Source of the DNA: Planctomycetaceae bacterium
GTDB lineage: Bacteria > Planctomycetota > Planctomycetia > Pirellulales > Thermoguttaceae
Length of the DNA stretch: 12,285 nt
Direction of reading: 5' to 3'
Assembly (NCBI GenBank): GCA_003509805.1
Contig: DOMV01000124.1
Coordinates: 1-12,285, forward strand
A program made the translations under genes and the position numbers. Each line of letters opens with the position of its first letter. Within the stretch, counting starts at the first letter, position 1. The notes under the pieces were generated by a model. It saw only the letters and a list, made by a program, of their open reading frames with translations. It was not told the origin of the DNA and made no database searches. Shown here in pieces: positions 6,606 through 12,285 of the stretch.

Positions 6606-9551
6606 ATGCTCTGGGAAATCGATATTCATCCGGCGCCGGGCCAACCGGACAACCACGCGAAAGCAATGCTGGCCGACGCGATCGACCTGGGACTCGCCGC
6701 CGAAGGGCTTTCCATTCGATTCGCCGCCGGGTACCTGATCGAAGGAGAGATTCGTCAAGAACAAATCGCGCTGATCGCCGAAAAACTGCTTGCCGACGCC
6801 GTGACGGAACAAACCCGATTCGGCAAGGCCGGCGATCCGGCTCTCAATGCTTCCATCAATGCTTCCCTTGACACTTCCGTCACGGCATCCCTTGACGTAT
6901 CAGCCGAGACCTCCGTCGTTTATGTGCTGCCCAAGCCCGGGGTTACGGATTCCGTCGGTGAAACGGCGCGACAGGCGATGCGGGATTACGACGTTCATGC
7001 CGATGCCGTCCGGACATTCAAAAAATACTGGGTCACCGGTCTCGACCACGGGGAACTGGAGCGGCTTTGCGACAAATTGTTGGCGAACGACGCGATCGAA
7101 CAGGTCGTCGTCGGCACGCTCTCCTTCGACCGGCTCCAGCACGGTTCCCCCTATCGGTTTCAGTTGAAGACCGTCCCGATCCGGGAAATGGACGACGCGG
7201 CCCTTGCCACACTCAGCAAAGAGGGCCAGCTTTATCTTTCGCTCACGGAAATGCGGACGATCCAGACCCATTTCGTCGAACGGGACCGGGATCCGACCGA
7301 CGTCGAGTTGGAAACCGTTGCGCAAACATGGAGCGAACACTGTTCCCATAAAACCCTGGCGGGCCGCATCCATTACAAAGGACCGGAAGGGGAACGCCGT
7401 TTCGAAAACATGCTCAGGGAAACCATCTTCGCGGCGACCGTGAAAATCCGCGAGACGCTCGGCCCGGCGGATCGTTGCGTGAGCGTTTTTTCCGACAACG
7501 CCGGCGTCGTCCGGTTCGACGACCGGTACAACGTCTGTTTCAAGGTCGAAACGCATAACCATCCTTCGGCGCTTGAACCGTACGGCGGCGCCAACACCGG
7601 CATCGGCGGCGTGATTCGCGATCCGATGGGAACCGGGATGGGCGCGAAACCGGTTTGCAGCACGGATGTGTTCTGTTTCGCACCGCCCGACGTCGATCCG
7701 GCGGAACTGCCGCCGGGCGTCCTGCATCCGCGGCGCATCATCAAAGGCGTCGTCGCCGGTGTGCGCGATTACGGTAATCGGATGGGCATCCCGACGGTCA
7801 ACGGGGCGGTTTACTTCGACAGACGTTACTTGGGTAATCCGCTTGTTTATTGCGGTAATGTCGGAATCATCCCGAGGGAAATGTCGTTCAAGCAAACCGA
7901 TCCCGGTGATTTGATCGTCGCGATCGGCGGCCGGACCGGCCGGGACGGCATCCACGGGGCGACTTTCAGCAGCGCGGAATTGACGAGCGAAAGCGAAACG
8001 CTTTCCGGCGGGGCCGTCCAGATCGGAAATGCGATCACGGAAAAGATGGTTCTCGATGTTCTCCTCCAGGCACGTGACCGGGGCCTGTACACGGCGGTGA
8101 CGGACTGCGGCGCCGGCGGTTTTTCCAGCGCCGTCGGCGAAATGGGGGAGAAAATCGGGGCCGAAGTCGATCTGGACGCCATTCCGCTCAAATACGAAGG
8201 ATTGACTTACACGGAAATGTGGATTTCCGAAGCCCAGGAACGCATGGTGTTTTCCGTTCCTCCCGAAAACTGGGAAGCGTTCCGGGGCCTGTGCGAAAGC
8301 GAGGACGTCGAAGCGGTCGTGTTGGGAACCTTCAAGCCGACCGGGCGTCTGGTCTTGAAATACGAGGGAACGACGGTCGCGGATCTCGCCATGACATTCC
8401 TGCATGACGGTCGGCCGCCGGTCGTTCGTTCGGCCGTGTATTCGCCGCCGCCCTCGAAACCGCTCACCCCCAAAGAGGAGAATCGGGCCGATTCCGCCTT
8501 ATCGCTCACGCAAACGCTGGAAAAAATTCTCGGTTCGCTCAACGTCGCCAGTAAACACTGGATCATCCGGCAATACGATCACGAAGTCCAGGGCGGGAGC
8601 GTCGTCAAGCCGCTCCTCGGTGCCGACAACGACGGTCCGGGCGATGCAGCCGTGGTGCGTCCGCGAATCGATTCCCGGCGGGGATTGTCGATCTCCTGCG
8701 GTATGAACCCGCATTTCGGCGATTTCGACACCTACTGGATGGCCGCTTCCGCAATCGACGAGGCCGTGCGCAACTGCGTCGCCGTGGGAACCGATCCTTC
8801 GACGATCGCGATTCTGGATAATTTCTGCTGGGGCAACACCGATCGCCCCGAAACGCTCGGCTCGCTGGTACGTGCCGCGACCGCCTGTTTCGATATCGCG
8901 ACCGAATTGGGAACCCCGTTCATCAGCGGCAAAGACAGCCTGAACAACGAATTCCGGCCGGACGGTGCCGCGGAACCGATCTCGATTCCGCCGTCGCTGC
9001 TTATCAGCGCGATGGGCCAAATTGACGATGTGTCCACCTGCGTCACGATGGATTTCAAAAAAGCCGGGAACCTGATTTACCTCGTCGGGGAAACGAAAGA
9101 GGAAATGGGCGGTTCCCATTACGCGCTGGTCCGCGATCTGTGCGGCGGCGAGGTTCCGAAAGTCGACGCCAAGCGGGCGAAACGCATTTTCGTGGCGCTG
9201 CACCGGGCGATCAAGGACGGTCTCGTTCGCAGCGTTCATGATTTAAGCGAAGGCGGACTGGCCGTGGCCTTGGCGGAAATGGCGTTTGCGGGCGGTTTCG
9301 GCGCGGAAATCACGCTGCCCGACTCCCCGCTTTCGCCGGATGTCCGCTTGTTCAGCGAATCGAACACGCGCTTTTTGTGCGAAATCGAACCCGGCAAGGC
9401 AGCCGCTTTCGAAGCCGCGATGACCGATCTCCCGCTCGCGAAACTCGGAGCCGTCACCGACGGCGACATGTTACGGGTGAACGACGGTTTGCTGATCGAG
9501 GCGAATATCGGCGCACTGAAAACCGCTTGGCTCAAGCCGCTCGACTGGTAA
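6606..9551 (+). CDS. purL: Phosphoribosylformylglycinamidine synthase, PurS-like plus PurL core, 981 aa
   Basis: This is the ATP-dependent synthase that converts FGAR to FGAM in step 4 of purine synthesis, using ammonia from a glutaminase. Residues about 1-75 and 107-175 each resemble a PurS unit; the second reads PKPGVTDSVGE and KLLANDAIEQVVVG. Together they would form the PurS-dimer-like N-terminal module seen in large PurL. The PurL core follows: TWSEHCSHKT (241-250), VETHNHPSALEPYGGANTGI (314-333, nucleotide/Mg region), the second AIRS-like half, and ISGKDSLNNEF (about 773-783). There is no C-terminal glutaminase (1200-1300-aa forms have one), so a separate PurQ is expected but is not here. 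The length lies between small (~740) and large PurL. A tetrapeptide array (82-101) links the two PurS-like halves. The ATG at 6606 is the first start giving this N-terminus; no Shine-Dalgarno is evident. pheT ends 54 nt upstream. Confidence 0.93.
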   Translation: MLWEIDIHPAPGQPDNHAKAMLADAIDLGLAAEGLSIRFAAGYLIEGEIRQEQIALIAEKLLADAVTEQTRFGKAGDPALNASINASLDTSVTASLDVSAETSVVYVLPKPGVTDSVGETARQAMRDYDVHADAVRTFKKYWVTGLDHGELERLCDKLLANDAIEQVVVGTLSFDRLQHGSPYRFQLKTVPIREMDDAALATLSKEGQLYLSLTEMRTIQTHFVERDRDPTDVELETVAQTWSEHCSHKTLAGRIHYKGPEGERRFENMLRETIFAATVKIRETLGPADRCVSVFSDNAGVVRFDDRYNVCFKVETHNHPSALEPYGGANTGIGGVIRDPMGTGMGAKPVCSTDVFCFAPPDVDPAELPPGVLHPRRIIKGVVAGVRDYGNRMGIPTVNGAVYFDRRYLGNPLVYCGNVGIIPREMSFKQTDPGDLIVAIGGRTGRDGIHGATFSSAELTSESETLSGGAVQIGNAITEKMVLDVLLQARDRGLYTAVTDCGAGGFSSAVGEMGEKIGAEVDLDAIPLKYEGLTYTEMWISEAQERMVFSVPPENWEAFRGLCESEDVEAVVLGTFKPTGRLVLKYEGTTVADLAMTFLHDGRPPVVRSAVYSPPPSKPLTPKEENRADSALSLTQTLEKILGSLNVASKHWIIRQYDHEVQGGSVVKPLLGADNDGPGDAAVVRPRIDSRRGLSISCGMNPHFGDFDTYWMAASAIDEAVRNCVAVGTDPSTIAILDNFCWGNTDRPETLGSLVRAATACFDIATELGTPFISGKDSLNNEFRPDGAAEPISIPPSLLISAMGQIDDVSTCVTMDFKKAGNLIYLVGETKEEMGGSHYALVRDLCGGEVPKVDAKRAKRIFVALHRAIKDGLVRSVHDLSEGGLAVALAEMAFAGGFGAEITLPDSPLSPDVRLFSESNTRFLCEIEPGKAAAFEAAMTDLPLAKLGAVTDGDMLRVNDGLLIEANIGALKTAWLKPLDW
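6849..6908 (+). repeat. Five-unit 12-nt in-frame tandem repeat in purL (tetrapeptide array)
   Basis: Units at 6849, 6861, 6873, 6885 and 6897 encode ASIN, ASLD, TSVT, ASLD and VSAE. Partial units flank the array (ALN before, TSVV after). The consensus is Ala/Thr-Ser-aliphatic-Asp/Asn/Thr. Codon-level similarity is strong (for example GCTTCCCTTGAC versus GCATCCCTTGAC). The array is placed exactly between the two PurS-like halves and would act as a linker. Confidence 0.85.
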
Positions 9552-9572
9552 GCCGGGCGATGTCGAAATCGC

Positions 9573-9598
9573 TCCCTCACGGTCGCGGCGCCGAGGGA
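9573..9598. repeat. Hairpin-forming palindrome in the purL-DUF4416 gap
   Basis: TCCCTC (9573-9578) pairs with GAGGGA (9593-9598), and after two unpaired bases GG (9581-9582) can pair with CC (9591-9592). No T-run follows, so it is not a standard intrinsic terminator. The sequence has the look of an intergenic palindromic repeat (CTCCCTCACGGTCGCGGC), but I see only one copy here. The remaining part of the 104-nt gap shows no promoter I can support. Confidence 0.35.
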
Positions 9599-9655
9599 CA
9601 TTTACGTTGGGGCATGGTGCCGTCGCCTTCAGACCCCATCAGGAAACGAAAAGAC

Positions 9656-10225
9656 ATGGGTGACATTAAAGCGCCGAATCCGACCTTGTTGATCATCGCG
9701 GCATTCTCAAGAGAGACGGCGCCGTCCGAAGAGACGGGCCCGACCGCATGGGCACGCCGGCGCTGCGAGGAGCGTTTCGGGCCGATCCGATTGGAAAGCG
9801 AGGCATTTCAAGTCGATTTGTTCACCGATTACTATGCACCGAGCATGGGAACGGGGCTGCTCAAACGATTTTGGGCGTTTGAGCGTCCGATTGATCCCGG
9901 GACACTTGCGGGAATCAAATGCTTCAGCAATGCGCTCGAATCGGAATACGCCGCTTCGCACGGCGGAGATGTCGAGCGGCCGCTCAACCTCGACCCGGGT
10001 TATATCGATCTCGGCAAACTGGTGCTCGCCTCGACGAAGGATCACGCCCATCGTATCTATTTGCGAGATGGGATTTACGCCGAAACGACGTTGATGTACA
10101 CCCGCAAACATTGGCAACCGCACCCCTGGACGTATCCCGATTACCAAAGCGGGGAGTTCCAACGGTTTTTCGACCGCTGCCGTGCATACCTGAAAACGCT
10201 GCGTGCCGCATCGTCCGGCTGTTGA
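9656..10225 (+). CDS. DUF4416 family protein, 189 aa, function unknown
   Basis: The protein matches the DUF4416 family pattern along its length. It opens MGDIKAPNPTLLIIAAFSRE. RRCEERFGPIRLESEAFQVD and FTDYYAPSMGTGLLKRFWAF follow, then IDPGTLAGIKCFSNALE and LDPGYIDLGKLVLASTKDHA. It continues with HRIYLRDGIYAETTLMY and ends with WTYPDYQSGEFQRFFDRCRAYL. No biochemical role is established. The ATG at 9656 fits the family N-terminus; an in-frame ATG at 9560 would add 32 unlike residues that read through the hairpin at 9573-9598. A weak AGGA (9642-9645) lies 10 nt upstream. No signal peptide or membrane segment is present, so it is probably cytoplasmic. An 18-nt duplication (ETAPSE/ETGPTA) enlarges the first loop. 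The next gene starts 35 nt downstream, so co-transcription is likely. Confidence 0.85.
   Translation: MGDIKAPNPTLLIIAAFSRETAPSEETGPTAWARRRCEERFGPIRLESEAFQVDLFTDYYAPSMGTGLLKRFWAFERPIDPGTLAGIKCFSNALESEYAASHGGDVERPLNLDPGYIDLGKLVLASTKDHAHRIYLRDGIYAETTLMYTRKHWQPHPWTYPDYQSGEFQRFFDRCRAYLKTLRAASSGC
9713..9748 (+). repeat. 18-nt in-frame tandem duplication in the DUF4416 gene
   Basis: Units 9713-9730 and 9731-9748 (both beginning GAGACGG) encode ETAPSE and ETGPTA and agree at about 14 of 18 bases. They sit in the loop after the first beta strand, where family members usually have only a few residues. Confidence 0.6.
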
Positions 10226-10248
10226 GCTTCGAAACCACTTTGAAAAGC

Positions 10249-10253
10249 AAGGA
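10249..10253 (+). promoter_or_regulatory. Shine-Dalgarno site of the HEAT-like gene
   Basis: AAGGA ends 7 nt before the ATG at 10261, good spacing for ribosome binding. It is the most convincing Shine-Dalgarno in the window, where most other genes show none, and it fixes the start of the exported protein. Confidence 0.6.
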
Positions 10254-10260
10254 ATCTATC

Positions 10261-11778
10261 ATGAAAAAAGCCGTCCTGCTCCTCGCCGTCGCCGTCCTTT
10301 TCGCCTCGGCCTTCGTCCACATCCGGCTCGTCGCCAAGGAAACGCAAACAACACCGCAAACAACGCTGAAAACAACGCCGGACACCGCACCCGTCGTCGC
10401 CGGGACACCGGATGCCGAACCCGAAAAAACGAACAAAGCCGAAACGACGGATGGGACCCCGCCGTCGCCCGCCTTGTTGCCGTCCCCGTCGTCGGCACCG
10501 TCGGGGAACGCTTCGAACGAAATCGATCCCGATTATCGTGCGCTGCTCGAAAAGCGGGTCGAAATCGCCCGAGTGAAATACGACATGTTCAAAGCCATGT
10601 CTCAGGCCGGTCATCCCAAAGGAACGGCCATTGCATACATGTCGGCGGAACTCGCCCTCAGGAGCGCCGAAATCGGACTGTATCGTTACACCGGTGAGAG
10701 GGAAAAGCTCCTTGCCGCGGCGGAAGGGAAAGTGAATGTCGCGCAACAGGCTCTCCAAGGCGTCAAGGCGGGCTTCGAATCGGGCTCGATGGGGTATCCC
10801 GACTTGGGGGAGGCCGAACTGGCGCTCGCGGAAGCGGAGTATGAATTGAAAACCGTCGTCTCTTCCAGGGCCTCTTCCAAGGCTTCTTCCCGGGCAACTT
10901 ACCGGCCCTTTGCCGGGTCAATCTGGGAAAGCACCGTTTTACCGGACAGCGCTGTTTCATCGGACAGCGCCGCCCCGCCGTTGCGATACCAAGGAAAAAC
11001 GTTCGACGAATGGGCCGAAGAGCTGCGCACGGAACTTGATCCGAGTATCCGCACAAAAATCATCACGGCCTTGGGCGTGTTCGGCGACAACGGTTACGGC
11101 CGGCAGGCGGCGGAAATCGTCCTCGGCACCGTCAAGCCGCATGATATCAACCAAAAAACGTCGCCCCACATGAAGCGCATGTTGCAAACGGCGGTTTTTA
11201 TTTTCACCGCCGACGGGATGGTCACCATTCCGATCAAGGATTCCTTTCCGCTGCTTATCCGGAATCTGCTCGAAGGCGACGCCAACGAACGGGCGTTTGC
11301 CTTGCGTGTGTTCGATCAGTTCAACCCGAAATTGAAGGCGATCCTGCCCGAGATCGTCGAAACGTTGAGGCGAATGGACATCACCGACGCGAATGAAACG
11401 CAGGCGAAAACGCTGGCGCGATGCCTGGGCGGCCTCGACCCGGAAGGCGGCGCCACGCTGGAATTCCTCCGGGAAGCGATCAAAAACAACGACGCGAAAC
11501 GGTTTTCGTTGATGTTCGATTCGACCGGCGAGAACCCGCTCGCCGGTCAGATGCCCCTTTCGGTGAGAGGGGTGGTATCGAGAGGCGTCGCCTTCGAAGA
11601 TCTACTCCTTGAGCTTTCCGACTTTGGTGAACGGTTGCTTGAGTTTCTTCGCAAGGAAGGGGTCGCTTCCTCCGAGGAAACGATCCGCATGATCTCGGGA
11701 AAAGTCATCGAAAAACTGGAGGCAATCAAGGCCGAAGCGCAAACTGAAAAACGTGAGTACAGTATCACCACGCATTAG
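10261..11778 (+). CDS. Exported protein with helical-hairpin and HEAT-like regions, 505 aa
   Basis: I do not recognise a named family. The N-terminus MKKAVLLLAVAVLFASAFVH is a signal peptide or anchor (residues 1 to about 25). A Thr/Pro/Ser/Ala-rich linker (about 28-90) begins with a QTTP-type array. Residues about 93-200 are charged, Ala-rich helices with heptad character; the stretch ending LALAEAEYEL resembles TolC-like helical hairpins, but this is only a resemblance. A second low-complexity linker (201-240) carries SSRA and VSSDSA repeats. From about 242, YQGKTFDEWAEELRTELDPS starts a region of paired helices (RTKIITALGVFGDNG; FPLLIRNLLEGDANERAFAL) typical of HEAT-like repeat proteins in planctomycetes, running to the C-terminus. 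No catalytic motif is seen. It is likely co-transcribed with the DUF4416 gene 35 nt upstream. Its role may be a periplasmic scaffold or binding protein (inference only). Confidence 0.75.
   Translation: MKKAVLLLAVAVLFASAFVHIRLVAKETQTTPQTTLKTTPDTAPVVAGTPDAEPEKTNKAETTDGTPPSPALLPSPSSAPSGNASNEIDPDYRALLEKRVEIARVKYDMFKAMSQAGHPKGTAIAYMSAELALRSAEIGLYRYTGEREKLLAAAEGKVNVAQQALQGVKAGFESGSMGYPDLGEAELALAEAEYELKTVVSSRASSKASSRATYRPFAGSIWESTVLPDSAVSSDSAAPPLRYQGKTFDEWAEELRTELDPSIRTKIITALGVFGDNGYGRQAAEIVLGTVKPHDINQKTSPHMKRMLQTAVFIFTADGMVTIPIKDSFPLLIRNLLEGDANERAFALRVFDQFNPKLKAILPEIVETLRRMDITDANETQAKTLARCLGGLDPEGGATLEFLREAIKNNDAKRFSLMFDSTGENPLAGQMPLSVRGVVSRGVAFEDLLLELSDFGERLLEFLRKEGVASSEETIRMISGKVIEKLEAIKAEAQTEKREYSITTH
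10345..10392 (+). repeat. Four-unit 12-nt in-frame tandem repeat after the signal peptide
   Basis: Units at 10345, 10357, 10369 and 10381 encode QTTP, QTTL, KTTP and DTAP. The first three share an AAACAAC core, and the fourth is diverged. The array lies directly after the export signal, in a Thr/Pro-rich linker that could be surface exposed or glycosylated (inference). Confidence 0.85.
10861..10896 (+). repeat. Three-unit 12-nt in-frame tandem repeat (SSRA/SSKA)
   Basis: TCTTCCAGGGCC, TCTTCCAAGGCT and TCTTCCCGGGCA are consecutive and encode SSRA-SSKA-SSRA (residues 201-212). The array separates the helical region from the HEAT-like half of the same protein. Confidence 0.9.
10936..10971 (+). 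repeat. 18-nt in-frame tandem duplication (VLPDSA/VSSDSA)
   Basis: Units 10936-10953 and 10954-10971 match at 15 of 18 positions (shared CGGACAGCGC). They encode VLPDSA and VSSDSA in the linker just before the HEAT-like region. Confidence 0.75.
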
Positions 11779-11790
11779 CTCTTTTTCCGT

Positions 11791-11796
11791 TATAAT
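11791..11796 (+). promoter_or_regulatory. Candidate -10 element after the HEAT-like gene
   Basis: A perfect TATAAT begins 13 nt after the TAG stop of the HEAT-like gene, preceded by a T-rich run (CTTTTT). No -35 hexamer is evident at 16-18 bp. If used, it would transcribe the structured element at 11842-11954 as part of a leader of about 200 nt for the prenyltransferase-like gene. Confidence 0.35.
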
Positions 11797-11841
11797 AGAC
11801 CTGTTCGGAAACTTCATATTACACAAACTGGATAAAAATAT

Positions 11842-11954
11842 CCGTCACCACCGCGCAGGCGGGGGCCTAGACAAACGAGCATGTAAACCCGTTTGTCTGG
11901 ATTCCCGCCTACGCGGGAATGACGAGTAGCGTGCCGCCTGCGCTGGGGTGACGG
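11842..11954. repeat. Structured inverted-repeat (REP/MITE-like) element with nested, competing hairpins
   Basis: A 27-nt arm at 11851-11877 is the inverted repeat of 11890-11916 (about 21 of 27 pairs, 12-nt loop). An outer pair, 11842-11862 with 11934-11954, matches at 19 of 21. A small perfect hairpin, ATTCCCGC / GCGGGAAT (11901-11908 with 11913-11920), sits in the middle, inside a GGATTCCCGCC...GGGAATGACG core of the type seen as intergenic palindromes in many bacteria. The element can be read as three related units: one reversed (about 11842-11874) and two direct (about 11893-11924 and 11931-11954). The left arm (11851-11862) cannot pair with both right arms at once. No open frame or transposase is present. 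The rest of the 11779-12012 gap holds only the -10 candidate and the leader of the next gene. Confidence 0.8.
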
Positions 11955-12012
11955 TTCCGACCAAGTTTACTGCACCGTTAAAATGCAGAGGATAAATCGT
12001 TCAGTGTACGTC

Positions 12013-12285
12013 ATGCCAAAATGGTTTGCGCGGTTCATTGTGACACTGTGCCTCGTGATTTGTCTCCTGACCGGGCCGACCGCCGTCGCTTATACCGCCG
12101 GCAGTGCCGCTGACAGTACCGCTGATCGGGCAGTCGATCAGACCGTCGCTCAAGCCGTTGACGGCGCGGTGGATCGGGCCGTCGGATATCTTCTTTCGAA
12201 GCAACTGCCCGACGGGAGTATCGGCGGCGAACTTTACGCCCGGCATCCGGCGGTCGCGGGGCTTGTCGGTCTCGCCCTGCTGGCC
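12013..12285 (+). CDS. Exported prenyltransferase/squalene-oxidase-repeat protein, N-terminal 91 aa (runs off the window)
   Basis: The frame is open to the window edge. MPKWFARFIVTLCLVICLLT followed by GPTAVA is a classical signal peptide, with cleavage likely after AVA near residue 26. Residues about 31-59 form a Ala/Asp/Val-rich tandem repeat array. AVGYLLSKQLPDGSIGGELY followed by ARHPAVAGLVGLALLA fits one unit of the alpha/alpha-barrel prenyltransferase/squalene-cyclase repeat (YLLxxQxPDGS...HPAVxxLxxLAL). Planctomycetes encode many exported proteins of this kind with unknown substrates, so cyclase activity should not be assumed. An in-frame ATG at 11983 would lengthen the N-region by 10 residues and is also possible; neither start has a well-placed Shine-Dalgarno. 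The leader contains the inverted-repeat element. Confidence 0.7.
   Translation, partial: MPKWFARFIVTLCLVICLLTGPTAVAYTAGSAADSTADRAVDQTVAQAVDGAVDRAVGYLLSKQLPDGSIGGELYARHPAVAGLVGLALLA
12103..12189 (+). repeat. In-frame 12-nt tandem repeats behind the signal peptide of the last gene
   Basis: Two units, SAAD and STAD (12103-12126), are followed after one codon by five units at 12130, 12142, 12154, 12166 and 12178 encoding AVDQ, TVAQ, AVDG, AVDR and AVGY. The last unit merges into the first recognisable prenyltransferase-type helix, so part of this array could be an expanded helix rather than an insertion. Confidence 0.75.

Noticed and set aside
6900..8405. 501-codon minus-strand frame inside purL
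   Set aside because: Antisense shadow of strongly conserved PurL sequence; the translated product is low in recognisable motifs.
11842..11954. CRISPR-like or attachment-site interpretation of the repeated units
   Set aside because: Units are inverted as well as direct, unevenly spaced and self-complementary, with no cas or integrase gene nearby; a palindromic repeat element fits better.

Overview
The window reads as a bacterial chromosome segment, most likely from a planctomycete (Pirellulales-like). This rests on inference from gene content: a pyrophosphorylase-only GlmU, a ~980-residue PurL with a doubled PurS-like N-terminus and no glutaminase, a DUF4416 protein, and two exported proteins of kinds common in planctomycetes (a HEAT-like protein with a 'GKTFDEW' entry motif, and a prenyltransferase/squalene-oxidase-repeat protein). 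Most genes also lack a clear Shine-Dalgarno. The DNA is moderately GC-rich and densely coding. I see no tRNA, rRNA, CRISPR array, transposase or phage gene.

Layout. A bifunctional-nuclease (DUF151) gene lies on the minus strand (83-505). It diverges from a plus-strand pair, glmU-like (654-1454) and rnpA (1447-1929), which overlap by 8 nt. The 148-nt divergent spacer carries a near-consensus promoter for glmU and a possible opposing promoter whose -10 overlaps it. All later genes are on the plus strand: argS (2086-3990), pheT (4068-6551), purL (6606-9551), a DUF4416 gene (9656-10225), an exported coiled-coil/HEAT-like protein (10261-11778), a structured inverted-repeat element (11842-11954), and the 5' end of an exported prenyltransferase-repeat protein (12013 to the window edge). 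No stretch over 300 nt lacks a gene; the longest gap is 11779-12012.

Function. The core is housekeeping: tRNA 5' maturation (RnpA), Arg and Phe tRNA charging (ArgS, PheT), UDP-GlcNAc precursor synthesis (GlmU-like) and the fourth step of purine synthesis (PurL). pheS, purQ and a hexapeptide acetyltransferase, the expected partners of these proteins, are not in the window. The downstream part shifts to less characterised envelope or exported proteins.

The most unusual signal is a recurring one. Short in-frame tandem micro-repeats (12-, 15- or 18-nt units, Ser/Asp/Ala/Thr/Val-rich) occur in six consecutive, unrelated plus-strand genes (argS, pheT, purL, DUF4416, the HEAT-like gene, the prenyltransferase-like gene). 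They sit in loops, linkers or just after signal peptides, sparing recognisable conserved motifs. This suggests a genome-wide process that creates and tolerates small tandem peptide insertions even in essential enzymes.
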